From CAZJYI01 sp964550025 (lineage in GTDB: Bacteria > Verrucomicrobiota > Kiritimatiellia > UBA8416 > CAYOBW01): a DNA stretch of 10,076 bases. The notes beneath the pieces were generated by a model. It was not told where the DNA came from and searched no databases. It worked only from the letters and a program-made list of their open reading frames with translations. Below, piece after piece: positions 1 through 6,978 of this stretch (positions are counted from its first letter, which is position 1; every line of letters begins with the position of its first letter). The stretch covers positions 1 through 10,076 of the forward strand of contig CAZJYI010000269.1 in NCBI GenBank assembly GCA_964550025.1, given 5' to 3'. A program made the position numbers and the translations under genes.

Positions 1-813
1 AGGAGAGCCCATCGTAAAGGTCGGGTGTGCCAGGTGATAGGTCGGCCAGTTGTCGGGCGGGTCCTTTGGCCACTCCGGTGTCTCGGGTGTATACGGTCCC
101 GTGAACTTGCGCGGTGGACGGCCACTCCCCTTGTTGGCGATGGTTTCTTCGGCGCCGGCGAGCGCAACACCGTTGCGGCCGAGATCAAGCCTGCCGTCTG
201 CCAACTTCGCTCCACTTCCAACCCTGCTGTGCGCGTATCGTCCCATGCGGTCCTTCATCTTCTCCCCCTCGAAATCCCACCAGGCGAAGGGCTCGACGGA
301 TGATGCTTTGTTCGGCTCAAGCCGCTTGACTTCTTCCTGAGACAACGCCTGATTGTAGATTCGGGCATCTTCAATCACGGCTGCGACCCGGCCACCGTGT
401 CCACTTGTGTGCCTCAAGCCGAACACGACGAAGTTGTTCTTCCGGCTCAGCAGGTCGATGTTTCTGGCTCTGTGCGACGCGTATTCCTCGCCGTTCCGAT
501 ATACCGTGATCTGGTCGTCCTTGTAGACGATGGCCATCTGGACCAGCGTTTTGGCGTCGGCTTCTTCCCTCGGATAACGTCTCTGTTCCTTGTTCGTCCT
601 GTGCCACATATCACTGCCCGCCATCCACCGGGCTTCAGCCAGCTCCGCAAAGACAATCGCGTCAAACTGGTCGTCCGCCTCCACGGTCAACACCGACCCG
701 CCTCTGACTCCCTTGTCCTTCAGCATGACCCACGAAACCAGCGTCTTGTCGCTATCTGCCGCATGACCCAAAGACCCGCCTACAAACAACAGCACTGCAA
801 GTAATCTTCTCAT
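1..813 (-). CDS. Secreted LamG-domain protein entering a GH32-like domain (C-terminus off window)
   Basis: This reads as an exported carbohydrate-active protein; the 271 visible residues are only the N-terminal part. Residues 1-18 form a signal peptide (MRRLLAVLLFVGG..., likely cut near GHA/AD). Residues about 22-165 look like a LamG/concanavalin-like sandwich, ending in the family's typical tail IEDARIYNQALSQEEVKRL. A second short beta segment (FAWWDFEG..., 177-220) follows, as in multidomain PVC proteins I know. From residue 256, NWPTYHLAHPTF resembles the start of a GH32-type five-bladed propeller, whose catalytic residues would lie beyond the edge. The start is fixed by a GGAGG nine nt upstream of the ATG and by the 2-nt gap after the preceding gene, so the two are surely co-transcribed. 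GH32 would suggest fructan or another furanoside substrate, but this is inference. Another propeller hydrolase family (GH43/GH62-like) is possible. Confidence 0.72.
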   Translation of the reverse strand, partial: MRRLLAVLLFVGGSLGHAADSDKTLVSWVMLKDKGVRGGSVLTVEADDQFDAIVFAELAEARWMAGSDMWHRTNKEQRRYPREEADAKTLVQMAIVYKDDQITVYRNGEEYASHRARNIDLLSRKNNFVVFGLRHTSGHGGRVAAVIEDARIYNQALSQEEVKRLEPNKASSVEPFAWWDFEGEKMKDRMGRYAHSRVGSGAKLADGRLDLGRNGVALAGAEETIANKGSGRPPRKFTGPYTPETPEWPKDPPDNWPTYHLAHPTFTMGSP

Positions 814-815
814 CT

Positions 816-2987
816 TCAATTGCCTCCATAATCTACAACAACCCCGTCTACAAACAGCCGACCGTTTCGCGTCTCAACGCTTTCTCCCGAAGGGGCAACC
901 ACGAGCAGAACGGCAGCGTCACCGGGAATGCTGAATGCGGCACGCCCGGCGACCTGCCGTTTGATGAACGTCCCCGAAACCGCGTCGTAGAGATCCCGCA
1001 ACTCCTTACCTACGTCAATCTCGACCTCCTTCTGCATCTCATGCGGATTGAAGTAGAGGTAGGTGGGATATGCAGGCGCGTGGAAGTAGTCGGTGGCCAG
1101 GCAGTTCAGTTGCAGGACGCCCTCGACGTTGGTTGTCCGGATGATGCCGCCGAAGATACCGACAAAGGAGGAACCGTACAGCCCGAAGTTGGTCTTTGCC
1201 CACCCGTTCGCCTTGGCATCGCCGGTGGCGTATGGGCTCTTGTTGGCGGTGGAGGCTATCCAGACGTCATCGACCGATAGCGAGTCCAACGCGTCATTGC
1301 CCGCATCGGGGTTGGCGTCCGCGACTTTCAGATACAGGGGGCCGCTGCTGAGGGAGAGCTTTCCGCCCCGGCCCCCGGGACGCCGGGAATCGAAAACGCA
1401 GACCTGCGTGAACGGCCCCTCGGCGTCGGCCGCGTACGAAACCACGAACGCCTCGCCGCCGCTGACCTTGGCCGACATGTGGAGCTGATGGCTGTCGGCC
1501 TCCGGTAACGTGGTCATCCAGATATGCTCGAGCCGGTCACGGTCGCCGACTCTCGTCTCCTCGAGAACCTGGTAACGCTTGTCAGTGGACTGGGTATGAC
1601 GGAGCGGCCCGTGCTTCACCTTGCCGTATCGCGTCAGGTGGTTGGTCTGGAGCCGAACGGTCGTGGACTGCACGCGTCGAAGGCCCTCGTAGGCCAGGCA
1701 TGCGTTCGAGTCGTGCTTCGTGGCCCAGGCGTAGTCCGTCTGGTGGTCCGGTGGCAGGCCGTTGGCGTAGAAGAGCCGCATACTGTTGGCTGCGTTGAGC
1801 ATCCATTTCCCGATCGCGCGCGCGAAGCGGGTATCGTAGCGCGCCAGGGGGACGAGCGAGTTGGCCTTGTTGAAGGTGTTCATGGCGAAAGCGTAAGAAC
1901 CGTCTTCATGCCCCCATAGGCTGCAGGCGATTCCGGAGAAGTCGTATGCCCCCCATCGCCCGGTTGACTCGCCCCAACGTCTGCGGTTGCTGCCGGCGAA
2001 GCACCAGTCAACAAGCTTCTCGACGTCATATCGCGTTCCCTGTTCGGCATTCATCCGTGCCGCCACGTACGCCCCGTGCGGCAGGAGGGCCTCGTAGTAG
2101 GGACTCTTTGCTGCCGCCTGCAGGTAGTCCATCCCCCACCTGGCCGCCGACAGGTACTTTTCGTTCCCCGTGTGGACGTACGCCATGTACTCGAGCCAGG
2201 CGATGGCTCCGGCGCTTCCACCTTCCCGCCACTGTCCGTTATCAACCGGTGTGCCTGACCGGAAGTCGTAGGAGGTGTGGTTGAAGTCCGGGACGACCCA
2301 CGGGGCAAGCCCGCCGCCCATACCGACACAGGCGTCAAACCACCTGTCTGCAACGAGCGTGAAGTGCTGCGCCATTCCCGGCGTGTCCGGGTAGTGGCTG
2401 AAGATGCGGTAGAACAGGATGTTCGGAAACAGCTCGTACCAGAACGAGCCGCCCGTCCTGTCGTTAGGGTTATTGAGATAGAGATTGATGCCCGGCTTGT
2501 CGTCGAAGAAGTTCGCGCAGAGCTTCACCCAGTCCGCGCCATCCTGGTCGCTCTTGTCGATGCCGGCCACGGTGGCCCCGTTCACGGCCCCCATGCATGT
2601 AATCGTCTCGTAGCGGTGCCTGCCCCAGCCGACAAAGGAGTTGATCGCGAAAACCTCTTTCTTTGCGACGCCCGGGCCTTTGTCCCACTTGATCAGCGGA
2701 AGGTGCTCCCCCTGCCGCTCAAAGTCGAACGCGAGCGCATCGAAGTCCCGCGCCACCTTCTGCCAGTCACGCATCTCGTAAGGCTGCGGCATGTTCGGCA
2801 TCTGCTCGATGCGGGGGATGGAGATCTGGGGTGTGGCGCACGCAGCATGCATGGCGCTCCCGAGGAGAATACCCAGCAACACGCTGCGCGATGGGGACAG
2901 AAGAGATTGGGGTGTAAGAGTACGTGTACGAGTAAGGAGAGACGACGGACTCACTCCCCGCATTCCCATTCTTACTCGTACACGCAT
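816..2987 (-). CDS. Large secreted protein, probable (alpha/alpha)6-barrel glycosidase-like, with inserted beta-sandwich
   Basis: I know this as an uncharacterised family in PVC polysaccharide loci, not as an enzyme with a proven reaction. With the chosen start it is 723 residues. A hydrophobic stretch at 36-48 (VLLGILLGSAMHA) is the export signal. Residues about 70-440 are rich in aromatic and helix-pair patterns typical of six-hairpin glycosidases, with conserved-looking blocks GGSFWYELFPNILFY (179-193), WVVPDFNHTSYDF (230-242) and GRWGAYDFSGIACSL (343-357). Residues about 465-580 look like an inserted carbohydrate-binding-type beta-sandwich ending DALDSLSVDDVWIAS. The core resumes at SPYATGDA (584) and GLYGSSFVGIFGG (602-614) and ends in a beta-rich tail (to 723). 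The ATG at 2987 was chosen because a purine tract (2990-3004) precedes it; an in-frame ATG at 3059 would overlap GH130. The first 30 residues are encoded by an inverted repeat, so the true start (2987, 2969 or 2963) is uncertain. Confidence 0.7.
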   Translation of the reverse strand: MRVRVRMGMRGVSPSSLLTRTRTLTPQSLLSPSRSVLLGILLGSAMHAACATPQISIPRIEQMPNMPQPYEMRDWQKVARDFDALAFDFERQGEHLPLIKWDKGPGVAKKEVFAINSFVGWGRHRYETITCMGAVNGATVAGIDKSDQDGADWVKLCANFFDDKPGINLYLNNPNDRTGGSFWYELFPNILFYRIFSHYPDTPGMAQHFTLVADRWFDACVGMGGGLAPWVVPDFNHTSYDFRSGTPVDNGQWREGGSAGAIAWLEYMAYVHTGNEKYLSAARWGMDYLQAAAKSPYYEALLPHGAYVAARMNAEQGTRYDVEKLVDWCFAGSNRRRWGESTGRWGAYDFSGIACSLWGHEDGSYAFAMNTFNKANSLVPLARYDTRFARAIGKWMLNAANSMRLFYANGLPPDHQTDYAWATKHDSNACLAYEGLRRVQSTTVRLQTNHLTRYGKVKHGPLRHTQSTDKRYQVLEETRVGDRDRLEHIWMTTLPEADSHQLHMSAKVSGGEAFVVSYAADAEGPFTQVCVFDSRRPGGRGGKLSLSSGPLYLKVADANPDAGNDALDSLSVDDVWIASTANKSPYATGDAKANGWAKTNFGLYGSSFVGIFGGIIRTTNVEGVLQLNCLATDYFHAPAYPTYLYFNPHEMQKEVEIDVGKELRDLYDAVSGTFIKRQVAGRAAFSIPGDAAVLLVVAPSGESVETRNGRLFVDGVVVDYGGN
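2911..2987. repeat. Inverted TACTC-type repeat in the 5' coding end of the secreted-protein gene
   Basis: A perfect 14-bp inverted repeat pairs CGTGTACGAGTAAG at 2923-2936 with CTTACTCGTACACG at 2971-2984, leaving a 34-nt loop. The left arm extends to 2911 as units with six-nt periodicity (TACTCN/TACACN on the minus strand). The region encodes the MRVRVRMGMR and LLTRTRTLT segments before the signal-peptide core, and it spans all three plausible start codons. That makes it look like an element that landed on, or gave rise to, the gene start. Folding in mRNA could affect translation of this gene and its downstream partner; this is inferred. Confidence 0.7.
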
Positions 2988-3027
2988 ATCTCCCTCTCTC
3001 CCCCGGCAGCTCACGGAGGCCTGACCC

Positions 3028-4068
3028 TCACACCCCCAACGTCCCCAGGATCTCCTCAATCGAAAACTCCGCGCCGCAGATCACCTCATCACTGGCGCCG
3101 TAGTAGACCGTGACGGTATCGCCATCGACGACGTGACCGTTGGTGAAGACGACTTTGCCGAAGAAACCATACTTCTCGTAATCCGTCGTCGGTATCATGA
3201 TGGGGTCGTCTGACCGGGCGAGGACTCTCGTCGGATCGTCGAGGTCCAACAGCATCGCGCCCAGGCAGTAGGTGTTCGCCTCGTTCGCCCCGTGGTAGAT
3301 CGTCAGCCAACCCTTTTCGGTCCTGATCGGCGACGCCCCGGCCCCGATTCGCGCCGAATCCCATGCCCCCTTTCGCGGTGCGGCCAGGCTTTCGTGTCTG
3401 CCCCAGTACGCGAGGTCGGGGGAACGAGCGACCCACATGAAGTTGGCGCCGAGACCCTCGCCCGTCGGTCGGTGCAGGCACCAGTACTCTCCGCCGATCT
3501 TCTCCTCGAAGAGTGCCCCGTCCTTGTTCGCGGGTGGGATGATGACCCCGTGACGGTTGAAGCTCTGCCAGTCCGTGGTGCTGATCATGCCGATGCCGTG
3601 GCCGTTCTCGGACACCGCGGTGTAGAGCAGGTAGAACACGCCGTCGAGCTCTGCGGCGCGGCAATCCTCGATGCCGAAGGACTCATGTTTCCCCTCGCCG
3701 AAGATGCTCGTGTCCGAGACTGTGAAATGTGCGCCGTCAACGCTGCTCGCCAACCTGAGATGGGAGAGCGTCGTCAGGTAGGGTCTGCCGTTGTAGACGA
3801 TTCCGCGGGGATCCGCGGTGTCGAGGTGCGGATCATCCTCGTCGAATGTCAGGATCTCCATACCGCCGTCTTTCAAGATCGGCAGGGAAACGATCCCCTC
3901 CTCCTGCACCGGTCTCTCGGCTACACGCAGGAGCAGATGCGTCTTCCCGCCGTATCGGAATACACCGGGATTCAGAAGGCACTCCACCGCGAGCCCGTCG
4001 ACGCTTGGCTTGACGTCCGCCGGCGACAGGATGGGGTTGCTATCAAACCTGTTCGCGATATCGCTCAT
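3028..4068 (-). CDS. GH130 family glycoside phosphorylase (mannoside phosphorylase-like)
   Basis: Known members of GH130 use phosphate to cleave beta-mannosides, releasing mannose 1-phosphate; some subfamilies are hydrolases. The 346-residue length fits a single five-bladed propeller with no signal peptide, so it acts in the cytoplasm. Visible family blocks are NPGVFRYGGKTHLLLRVAER (33-52), DPRG (86-89), GIEDCRA (132-138, with D135 in the position of the catalytic acid), KDGALFEEKIGGEYWCLHRP (182-201) and the glycine-rich SARIGAGASPI (238-248). The basic residues R138, K190, H199 and R200 favour a phosphorylase over the hydrolytic subfamilies, which lose phosphate-binding residues; this needs an alignment to prove. 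The start follows a purine-rich tract (GGGAGAGAG). It lies between the symporter (141 nt upstream) and the secreted protein (40 nt downstream), consistent with processing an imported disaccharide. Exact linkage (1,4- or 1,2-mannoside, or mannosyl-glucose) is not determinable. Confidence 0.87.
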   Translation of the reverse strand: MSDIANRFDSNPILSPADVKPSVDGLAVECLLNPGVFRYGGKTHLLLRVAERPVQEEGIVSLPILKDGGMEILTFDEDDPHLDTADPRGIVYNGRPYLTTLSHLRLASSVDGAHFTVSDTSIFGEGKHESFGIEDCRAAELDGVFYLLYTAVSENGHGIGMISTTDWQSFNRHGVIIPPANKDGALFEEKIGGEYWCLHRPTGEGLGANFMWVARSPDLAYWGRHESLAAPRKGAWDSARIGAGASPIRTEKGWLTIYHGANEANTYCLGAMLLDLDDPTRVLARSDDPIMIPTTDYEKYGFFGKVVFTNGHVVDGDTVTVYYGASDEVICGAEFSIEEILGTLGV

Positions 4069-4085
4069 CGTTTCTCACTCTCTCC

Positions 4086-4180
4086 CTACTCCCACCCCTA
4101 CTCCAACCCGTACTCCAACCCCTACTCCCTCCCCCGCCGTGAAGGGGATAGAGTACGGGATAGAGTAGGGGCGGGGGTAC
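4086..4180. repeat. Seven-copy inverted array of a degenerate 12-mer (consensus STACTCYMWCCC)
   Basis: Four tandem 12-nt units occupy 4086-4097, 4098-4109, 4110-4121 and 4122-4133 (for example CTACTCCAACCC, GTACTCCAACCC). After a short centre come three units in inverted orientation at 4145-4156, 4157-4168 and 4169-4180 (GGGATAGAGTAC, GGGATAGAGTAG, GGGCGGGGGTAC). Comparing 4107-4134 with the reverse complement of 4144-4171 gives 22 of 28 matches by eye, so an imperfect long hairpin with a 9-nt loop is possible. It fills most of the 141-nt gap between the symporter and GH130 genes. There is no following T-run, so it is not a classic terminator; a role in mRNA stability or partial attenuation is conceivable. 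Confidence 0.85.
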
Positions 4181-4209
4181 GGGTTGCACTCGCAGGTCCA
4201 CGCCGAATC

Positions 4210-5958
4210 TCAGCCATGGCCTTCCCCCAACCGCTTGACCTCTCTTCTGAACCACACGGCAACGACGGCGGCGCCGGCGGCCGCCAGAACCAGGCAAACG
4301 CCGGAATGCACGAACTTCATCAGGATTGCGTAGCCGATCGCGAGAGAGAGGCCGTAGCACATCAGGATGGCGCCAACGACATCAATGAGAATGGACGGCC
4401 CGATCGCTTTGCCGGGCAGCGCGCGCACCTCCTTGTCAAGGATACCCCAGAACCCTCCAGGTCGGACCTTTCGGTAGAACGCCTCCAGCTTCTTTTTCGA
4501 AACCGGCGGGGTCATGAAGGTGACGATCAGCGTGATGGGGACAACGATAGCGGTAAACAGCGCGATCTTGATCTCGAACGGCACGGCCGACCAGGCCAGG
4601 CCGCCCAGCACGACCGAGTCCGGGATGACCAGGTTGGCAAACCCGATCACCACCCCCAGGATGATGGCTGAAATCTCCGTGTACGCGTTGACGCGCCACC
4701 AGAACCAGCGCAGCACGGCGATGATGCCGCTGCCGATCATCAACATCGCCATGAACTCCATCGCCTTGGTGATCGAATTCAGAAGCGGCACGACCGCGGC
4801 TCCCCCGCACATCAGCAGTACGACGCAGATCTTCGTGGCGATCATGTAGTGCTTCTGAGAGGCGTCCTTCTTGATGAAACGCTGGTACACGTCGACCATC
4901 AGGTACGACGCGCCCCAGTTGAGATGCGTGTCGATCGTGGACATGAAAGCGGCAAGGAAGGCGACGACGAGCAGCCCGCGCAGCCCCGGCCCGAGGAACC
5001 TGTCCATGACAAAGGCGTAGGCGTGCGTGTGCGAGTACGGTTCGGATATGGTTGGGAACAGAACGATCGAAACGAGTCCGACCACGACCCACATCCAGGG
5101 GCGGATGGTCTGGAAGATCGCGTAGAAGATCGTCGCCTTGACCGCGTCACGTTCATTGCGGCAGGCACTCATGCGTTGCATGTTGTAGCCGCCGGCGTCG
5201 CCCCACGCAAAAACCAGGACGATGATCAGCAGCTTGGCGGTATTCATGTCGAACTTGGTCAGGTCAGGGAAAACCATCAGCGTCTTGGGGCCATACCCCG
5301 GCTGAGCGGCGACCCCGGCCAGCACCTCTTCCATGCCACCCACATTGGCGACTGCAATGACGGCAAGCGCCACCATGCTGCCTATGGCGAGAAAGAACTG
5401 CACGGAGTCGGTCACCACAACCCCGTAGAATCCGGAGAACGTCGCGTAAGTGAGGGCGACGGCAATGCAGATCCCCACCGCCACCCACTGATTCTCGATT
5501 CCCGTCATGACCGTGATGATGCTGCTCATGGCGAAGATGACCCAGCCCATGGTGACGACGTTCTGCACGATGCCCGACATGAAGGCGCGAAAGCCCCTCA
5601 GGAAAGCCGCGGACTTCCCTTCATAGCGTAGCTCGTAGAATTCTGCGTCGGTGACAATCTCCGCCCGGCGCCAGAGGCGCGAGAAGAGGAAGATGCCGAC
5701 GATCAGGGTCATCACGGCGATCAAGACCCACCACAAGCGCTGGAGGCCGTCCGTACGGATAACTTCCGTTGTCCAGAGCGGCGTATCGGACGCAAAGCTG
5801 GTTGCGACCATCGAGATCCCGATCATCCACCAGGGAAGTGTGCGCCCGCCGAGGAAGTAGCTTTCGGTGTTCTTCGAGGCCTTCTTAGAGAAGAACAGGC
5901 CCACGCCCAACGCGAAGAGCATGTATGCGATGATGATTCCGTAGTCGAGTGCTGTCAT
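4210..5958 (-). CDS. Sodium:solute symporter (SSS family), probable sugar or related solute importer
   Basis: An inner-membrane sodium-coupled importer of the LeuT-fold SSS family; 582 residues fit the family. The first helix begins at once (DYGIIIAYMLFALGVGLFF), followed by the family signature region GGRTLPWWMIGISMVATSFA (37-56). The stretch FLAAFMSTIDTHLNWGASYL (334-353) carries the Ser/Thr pair (S340, T341) expected at the Na2 sodium site. Roughly 13-14 hydrophobic segments are visible. The start at 5958 was preferred over an upstream in-frame ATG at 6021 because the upstream 21 residues are polar and have no counterpart in the family; no strong Shine-Dalgarno is seen (AGAGG lies 14 nt away). 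The loop at P307-A315 (PYSHTHAYA) is encoded by a repeat-like 27-nt block. As first gene of the group with GH130 and secreted glycan proteins, it probably imports their product; the substrate is inferred only. Confidence 0.9.
   Translation of the reverse strand: MTALDYGIIIAYMLFALGVGLFFSKKASKNTESYFLGGRTLPWWMIGISMVATSFASDTPLWTTEVIRTDGLQRLWWVLIAVMTLIVGIFLFSRLWRRAEIVTDAEFYELRYEGKSAAFLRGFRAFMSGIVQNVVTMGWVIFAMSSIITVMTGIENQWVAVGICIAVALTYATFSGFYGVVVTDSVQFFLAIGSMVALAVIAVANVGGMEEVLAGVAAQPGYGPKTLMVFPDLTKFDMNTAKLLIIVLVFAWGDAGGYNMQRMSACRNERDAVKATIFYAIFQTIRPWMWVVVGLVSIVLFPTISEPYSHTHAYAFVMDRFLGPGLRGLLVVAFLAAFMSTIDTHLNWGASYLMVDVYQRFIKKDASQKHYMIATKICVVLLMCGGAAVVPLLNSITKAMEFMAMLMIGSGIIAVLRWFWWRVNAYTEISAIILGVVIGFANLVIPDSVVLGGLAWSAVPFEIKIALFTAIVVPITLIVTFMTPPVSKKKLEAFYRKVRPGGFWGILDKEVRALPGKAIGPSILIDVVGAILMCYGLSLAIGYAILMKFVHSGVCLVLAAAGAAVVAVWFRREVKRLGEGHG
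5014..5040 (-). repeat. Repeat-like 27-nt block inside the symporter gene
   Basis: This block matches 2911-2937 at 21 of 27 positions in the same orientation, counted by eye; both show six-nt periodicity (TACTCG/CACACG on the minus strand). It is exactly in frame, encoding P307 to A315 of the symporter (PYSHTHAYA), in an extracytoplasmic or interhelical loop just before the DRFLGPGLRGLL helix region. It does not disrupt the gene. Confidence 0.55.
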
Positions 5959-6004
5959 GGAATACCGGCAAACCTCTTCCGGGATTGAACTGGCCGTACC
6001 GTAG

Positions 6005-6121
6005 CGTGTTAGCGGCATCAAGTCTGTCGAAATCCACTACATCGTGAACGGCAAGCTGCACTGGTGGGTTGAAGAGACGGCGCCAGTGAGAGGACGAGAT
6101 ATCGCGCATGAGTCACCGGGG
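6005..6121 (+). pseudogene. Possible remnant of an AraC-family regulator cupin domain
   Basis: The plus strand encodes an uninterrupted stretch whose core, VEIHYIVNGKLHWWVEE followed by APVRGRDIAHESPG, resembles the N-terminal sugar-sensing cupin of AraC-type regulators in PVC bacteria (pattern: EIHY-x(2)-G-x-L-x-WWVE ... V-R-G-x-DI ... PG). A stop codon lies at 6002-6004 just before it. No histidine-rich cupin start or helix-turn-helix part follows, because the reading frame runs into the esterase gene on the other strand. It fills most of the 154-nt gap between the esterase and symporter genes. The similarity is judged from memory, over only about 35 residues, so chance resemblance is possible. 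Confidence 0.35.
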
Positions 6122-6922
6122 CGTTCCGCGGCTGTTCCCGGTGTGGCCGAAAGACAACGACGCCCGTTTCCGCGACTGGGCAAAAAGCCAGGTCATAAAG
6201 TCCGCCTCCCTGTCACACCGGTCGCTGCTGAACTCCGTCTTCCCGTTGTCGGCGCCGGGGATGAACTTGCCGGAGACGCCATGGTTGTCGCCCTTCCAGG
6301 TGGTCAGCTTCATGTTCCCGCCCAGTTTCTTCACCGCCTCGAAGACCTTCTTGTCTTTCTCGAAAGGGCAGACACGGTCCCTGTCGCCATGGAATGCCCA
6401 GATCGGTACATCTTTGATCCTGGCCGGATCAATGAAGTCCTCCGAGGTCCTCCGGCCGCTGCCGGCCGATGGCGCGGCGGCCGCGAAGTAGTTCGGGGCG
6501 CGCTGTATCCAGATGTAGGTTCCATGCCCGCCCATCGAATGGCCCAGGATGTAGATCCGATCCGTGTCGACCGACGGCAGCCCCTTGATGAGCTTCTGGA
6601 CTTTCTTGAGCTGCTCTTCATTCCATAGCCCCGGCGACTGCGGCGCCACGACGTAACAGGGGAATTTCTCGCGACGCTCCTTCTCGGCAAGCTGCCGGTT
6701 CCAATCCTTGAGCTGCCTGCGGTTGTCCGTCCCCTTGCCGCCTGCTCCATGAAGCGAGACGATGACCGGGTACTTCTTCGCGGCGTCAAAGTTGATCGGT
6801 TTCATGACGCGCACCGGGAGCCCTTCGAACACCTGCGGCTCGTGCAGCGCATACAGGTCCTTCATCGCACCAGAAGCGCTCCCTGCAAACAGCACCCCAA
6901 ACAGAACCAATCGTCTCAACAT
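6113..6922 (-). CDS. Secreted alpha/beta-hydrolase, esterase/poly(3HB)-depolymerase-like (CE1-type)
   Basis: A serine esterase-type protein of 269 residues, exported by a signal peptide (MLRRLVLFGVLFAGSASGA, 1-19). The alpha/beta-hydrolase core shows an oxyanion segment SLHGAGG (56-62), the nucleophile elbow GHSMGG (127-132, S129), an acid in HGDRDRVCP (D180 or D182) and a histidine in GDNHG (H214), so a complete triad is visible. This pattern matches the feruloyl/acetyl-xylan esterase and PHB-depolymerase group often attached to polysaccharide loci; the ester it cleaves is unknown. ATG at 6922 was chosen over ATG at 6937 because an AAGGG (6930-6934) sits 7 nt upstream and the signal peptide then begins properly. 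The last 15 residues (from SLSFGH) lie past the usual fold end and overlap the AraC-like remnant, so the C-terminal tail may be non-native. The gene is 154 nt upstream of the symporter. Confidence 0.85.
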   Translation of the reverse strand: MLRRLVLFGVLFAGSASGAMKDLYALHEPQVFEGLPVRVMKPINFDAAKKYPVIVSLHGAGGKGTDNRRQLKDWNRQLAEKERREKFPCYVVAPQSPGLWNEEQLKKVQKLIKGLPSVDTDRIYILGHSMGGHGTYIWIQRAPNYFAAAAPSAGSGRRTSEDFIDPARIKDVPIWAFHGDRDRVCPFEKDKKVFEAVKKLGGNMKLTTWKGDNHGVSGKFIPGADNGKTEFSSDRCDREADFMTWLFAQSRKRASLSFGHTGNSRGTPR

Positions 6923-6944
6923 CTCTTCACCCTTCATTTCTCAT

Positions 6945-6973
6945 ATTATGCCGAGAGTCGACCGGCTTAGCTT
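6945..6973 (-). promoter_or_regulatory. Weak candidate promoter for the esterase gene
   Basis: In the 56-nt gap after the toxin gene, the minus strand has an AT-rich CATAAT (6950-6945), five of six matches to a sigma70-type -10 box, placed so that transcription would begin about 16 nt before the ATG. The -35 position (AAGCTA) is poor. The AT-rich islet stands out in otherwise GC-rich DNA, but read-through from the toxin-antitoxin pair would serve equally well. Confidence 0.22.
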
Positions 6974-6978
6974 CTCCG

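Noticed and set aside
2988..3059. Upstream start for the large secreted protein at 3059
   Set aside because: It would overlap the GH130 stop and put polar, repeat-coded residues far ahead of the hydrophobic signal core; a purine-rich site precedes 2987 instead.
2277..3113. Plus-strand open frame of 278 codons
   Set aside because: Antisense shadow of the secreted-protein gene. Its YSYTH-type tail is just the TACTC repeat read in another frame.
4107..4171. Intrinsic terminator between the symporter and GH130 genes
   Set aside because: The hairpin is long but imperfect, and no T-run follows it on the minus strand.
4086..4180. CRISPR array
   Set aside because: Units are 12 nt, contiguous without spacers, degenerate and partly inverted.
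3292..4671. Long plus-strand open frame opposite the GH130 and symporter genes
   Set aside because: It lies antisense to two well-recognised genes, crosses the 12-mer array (giving periodic YSNPYSNPYS) and shows no known domain; GC-rich codon positions explain its length.
4849..5631. Plus-strand open frame of 260 codons rich in His, Asp and Glu
   Set aside because: Antisense to symporter membrane segments; composition reflects reverse-complemented hydrophobic codons, and no family is recognised.
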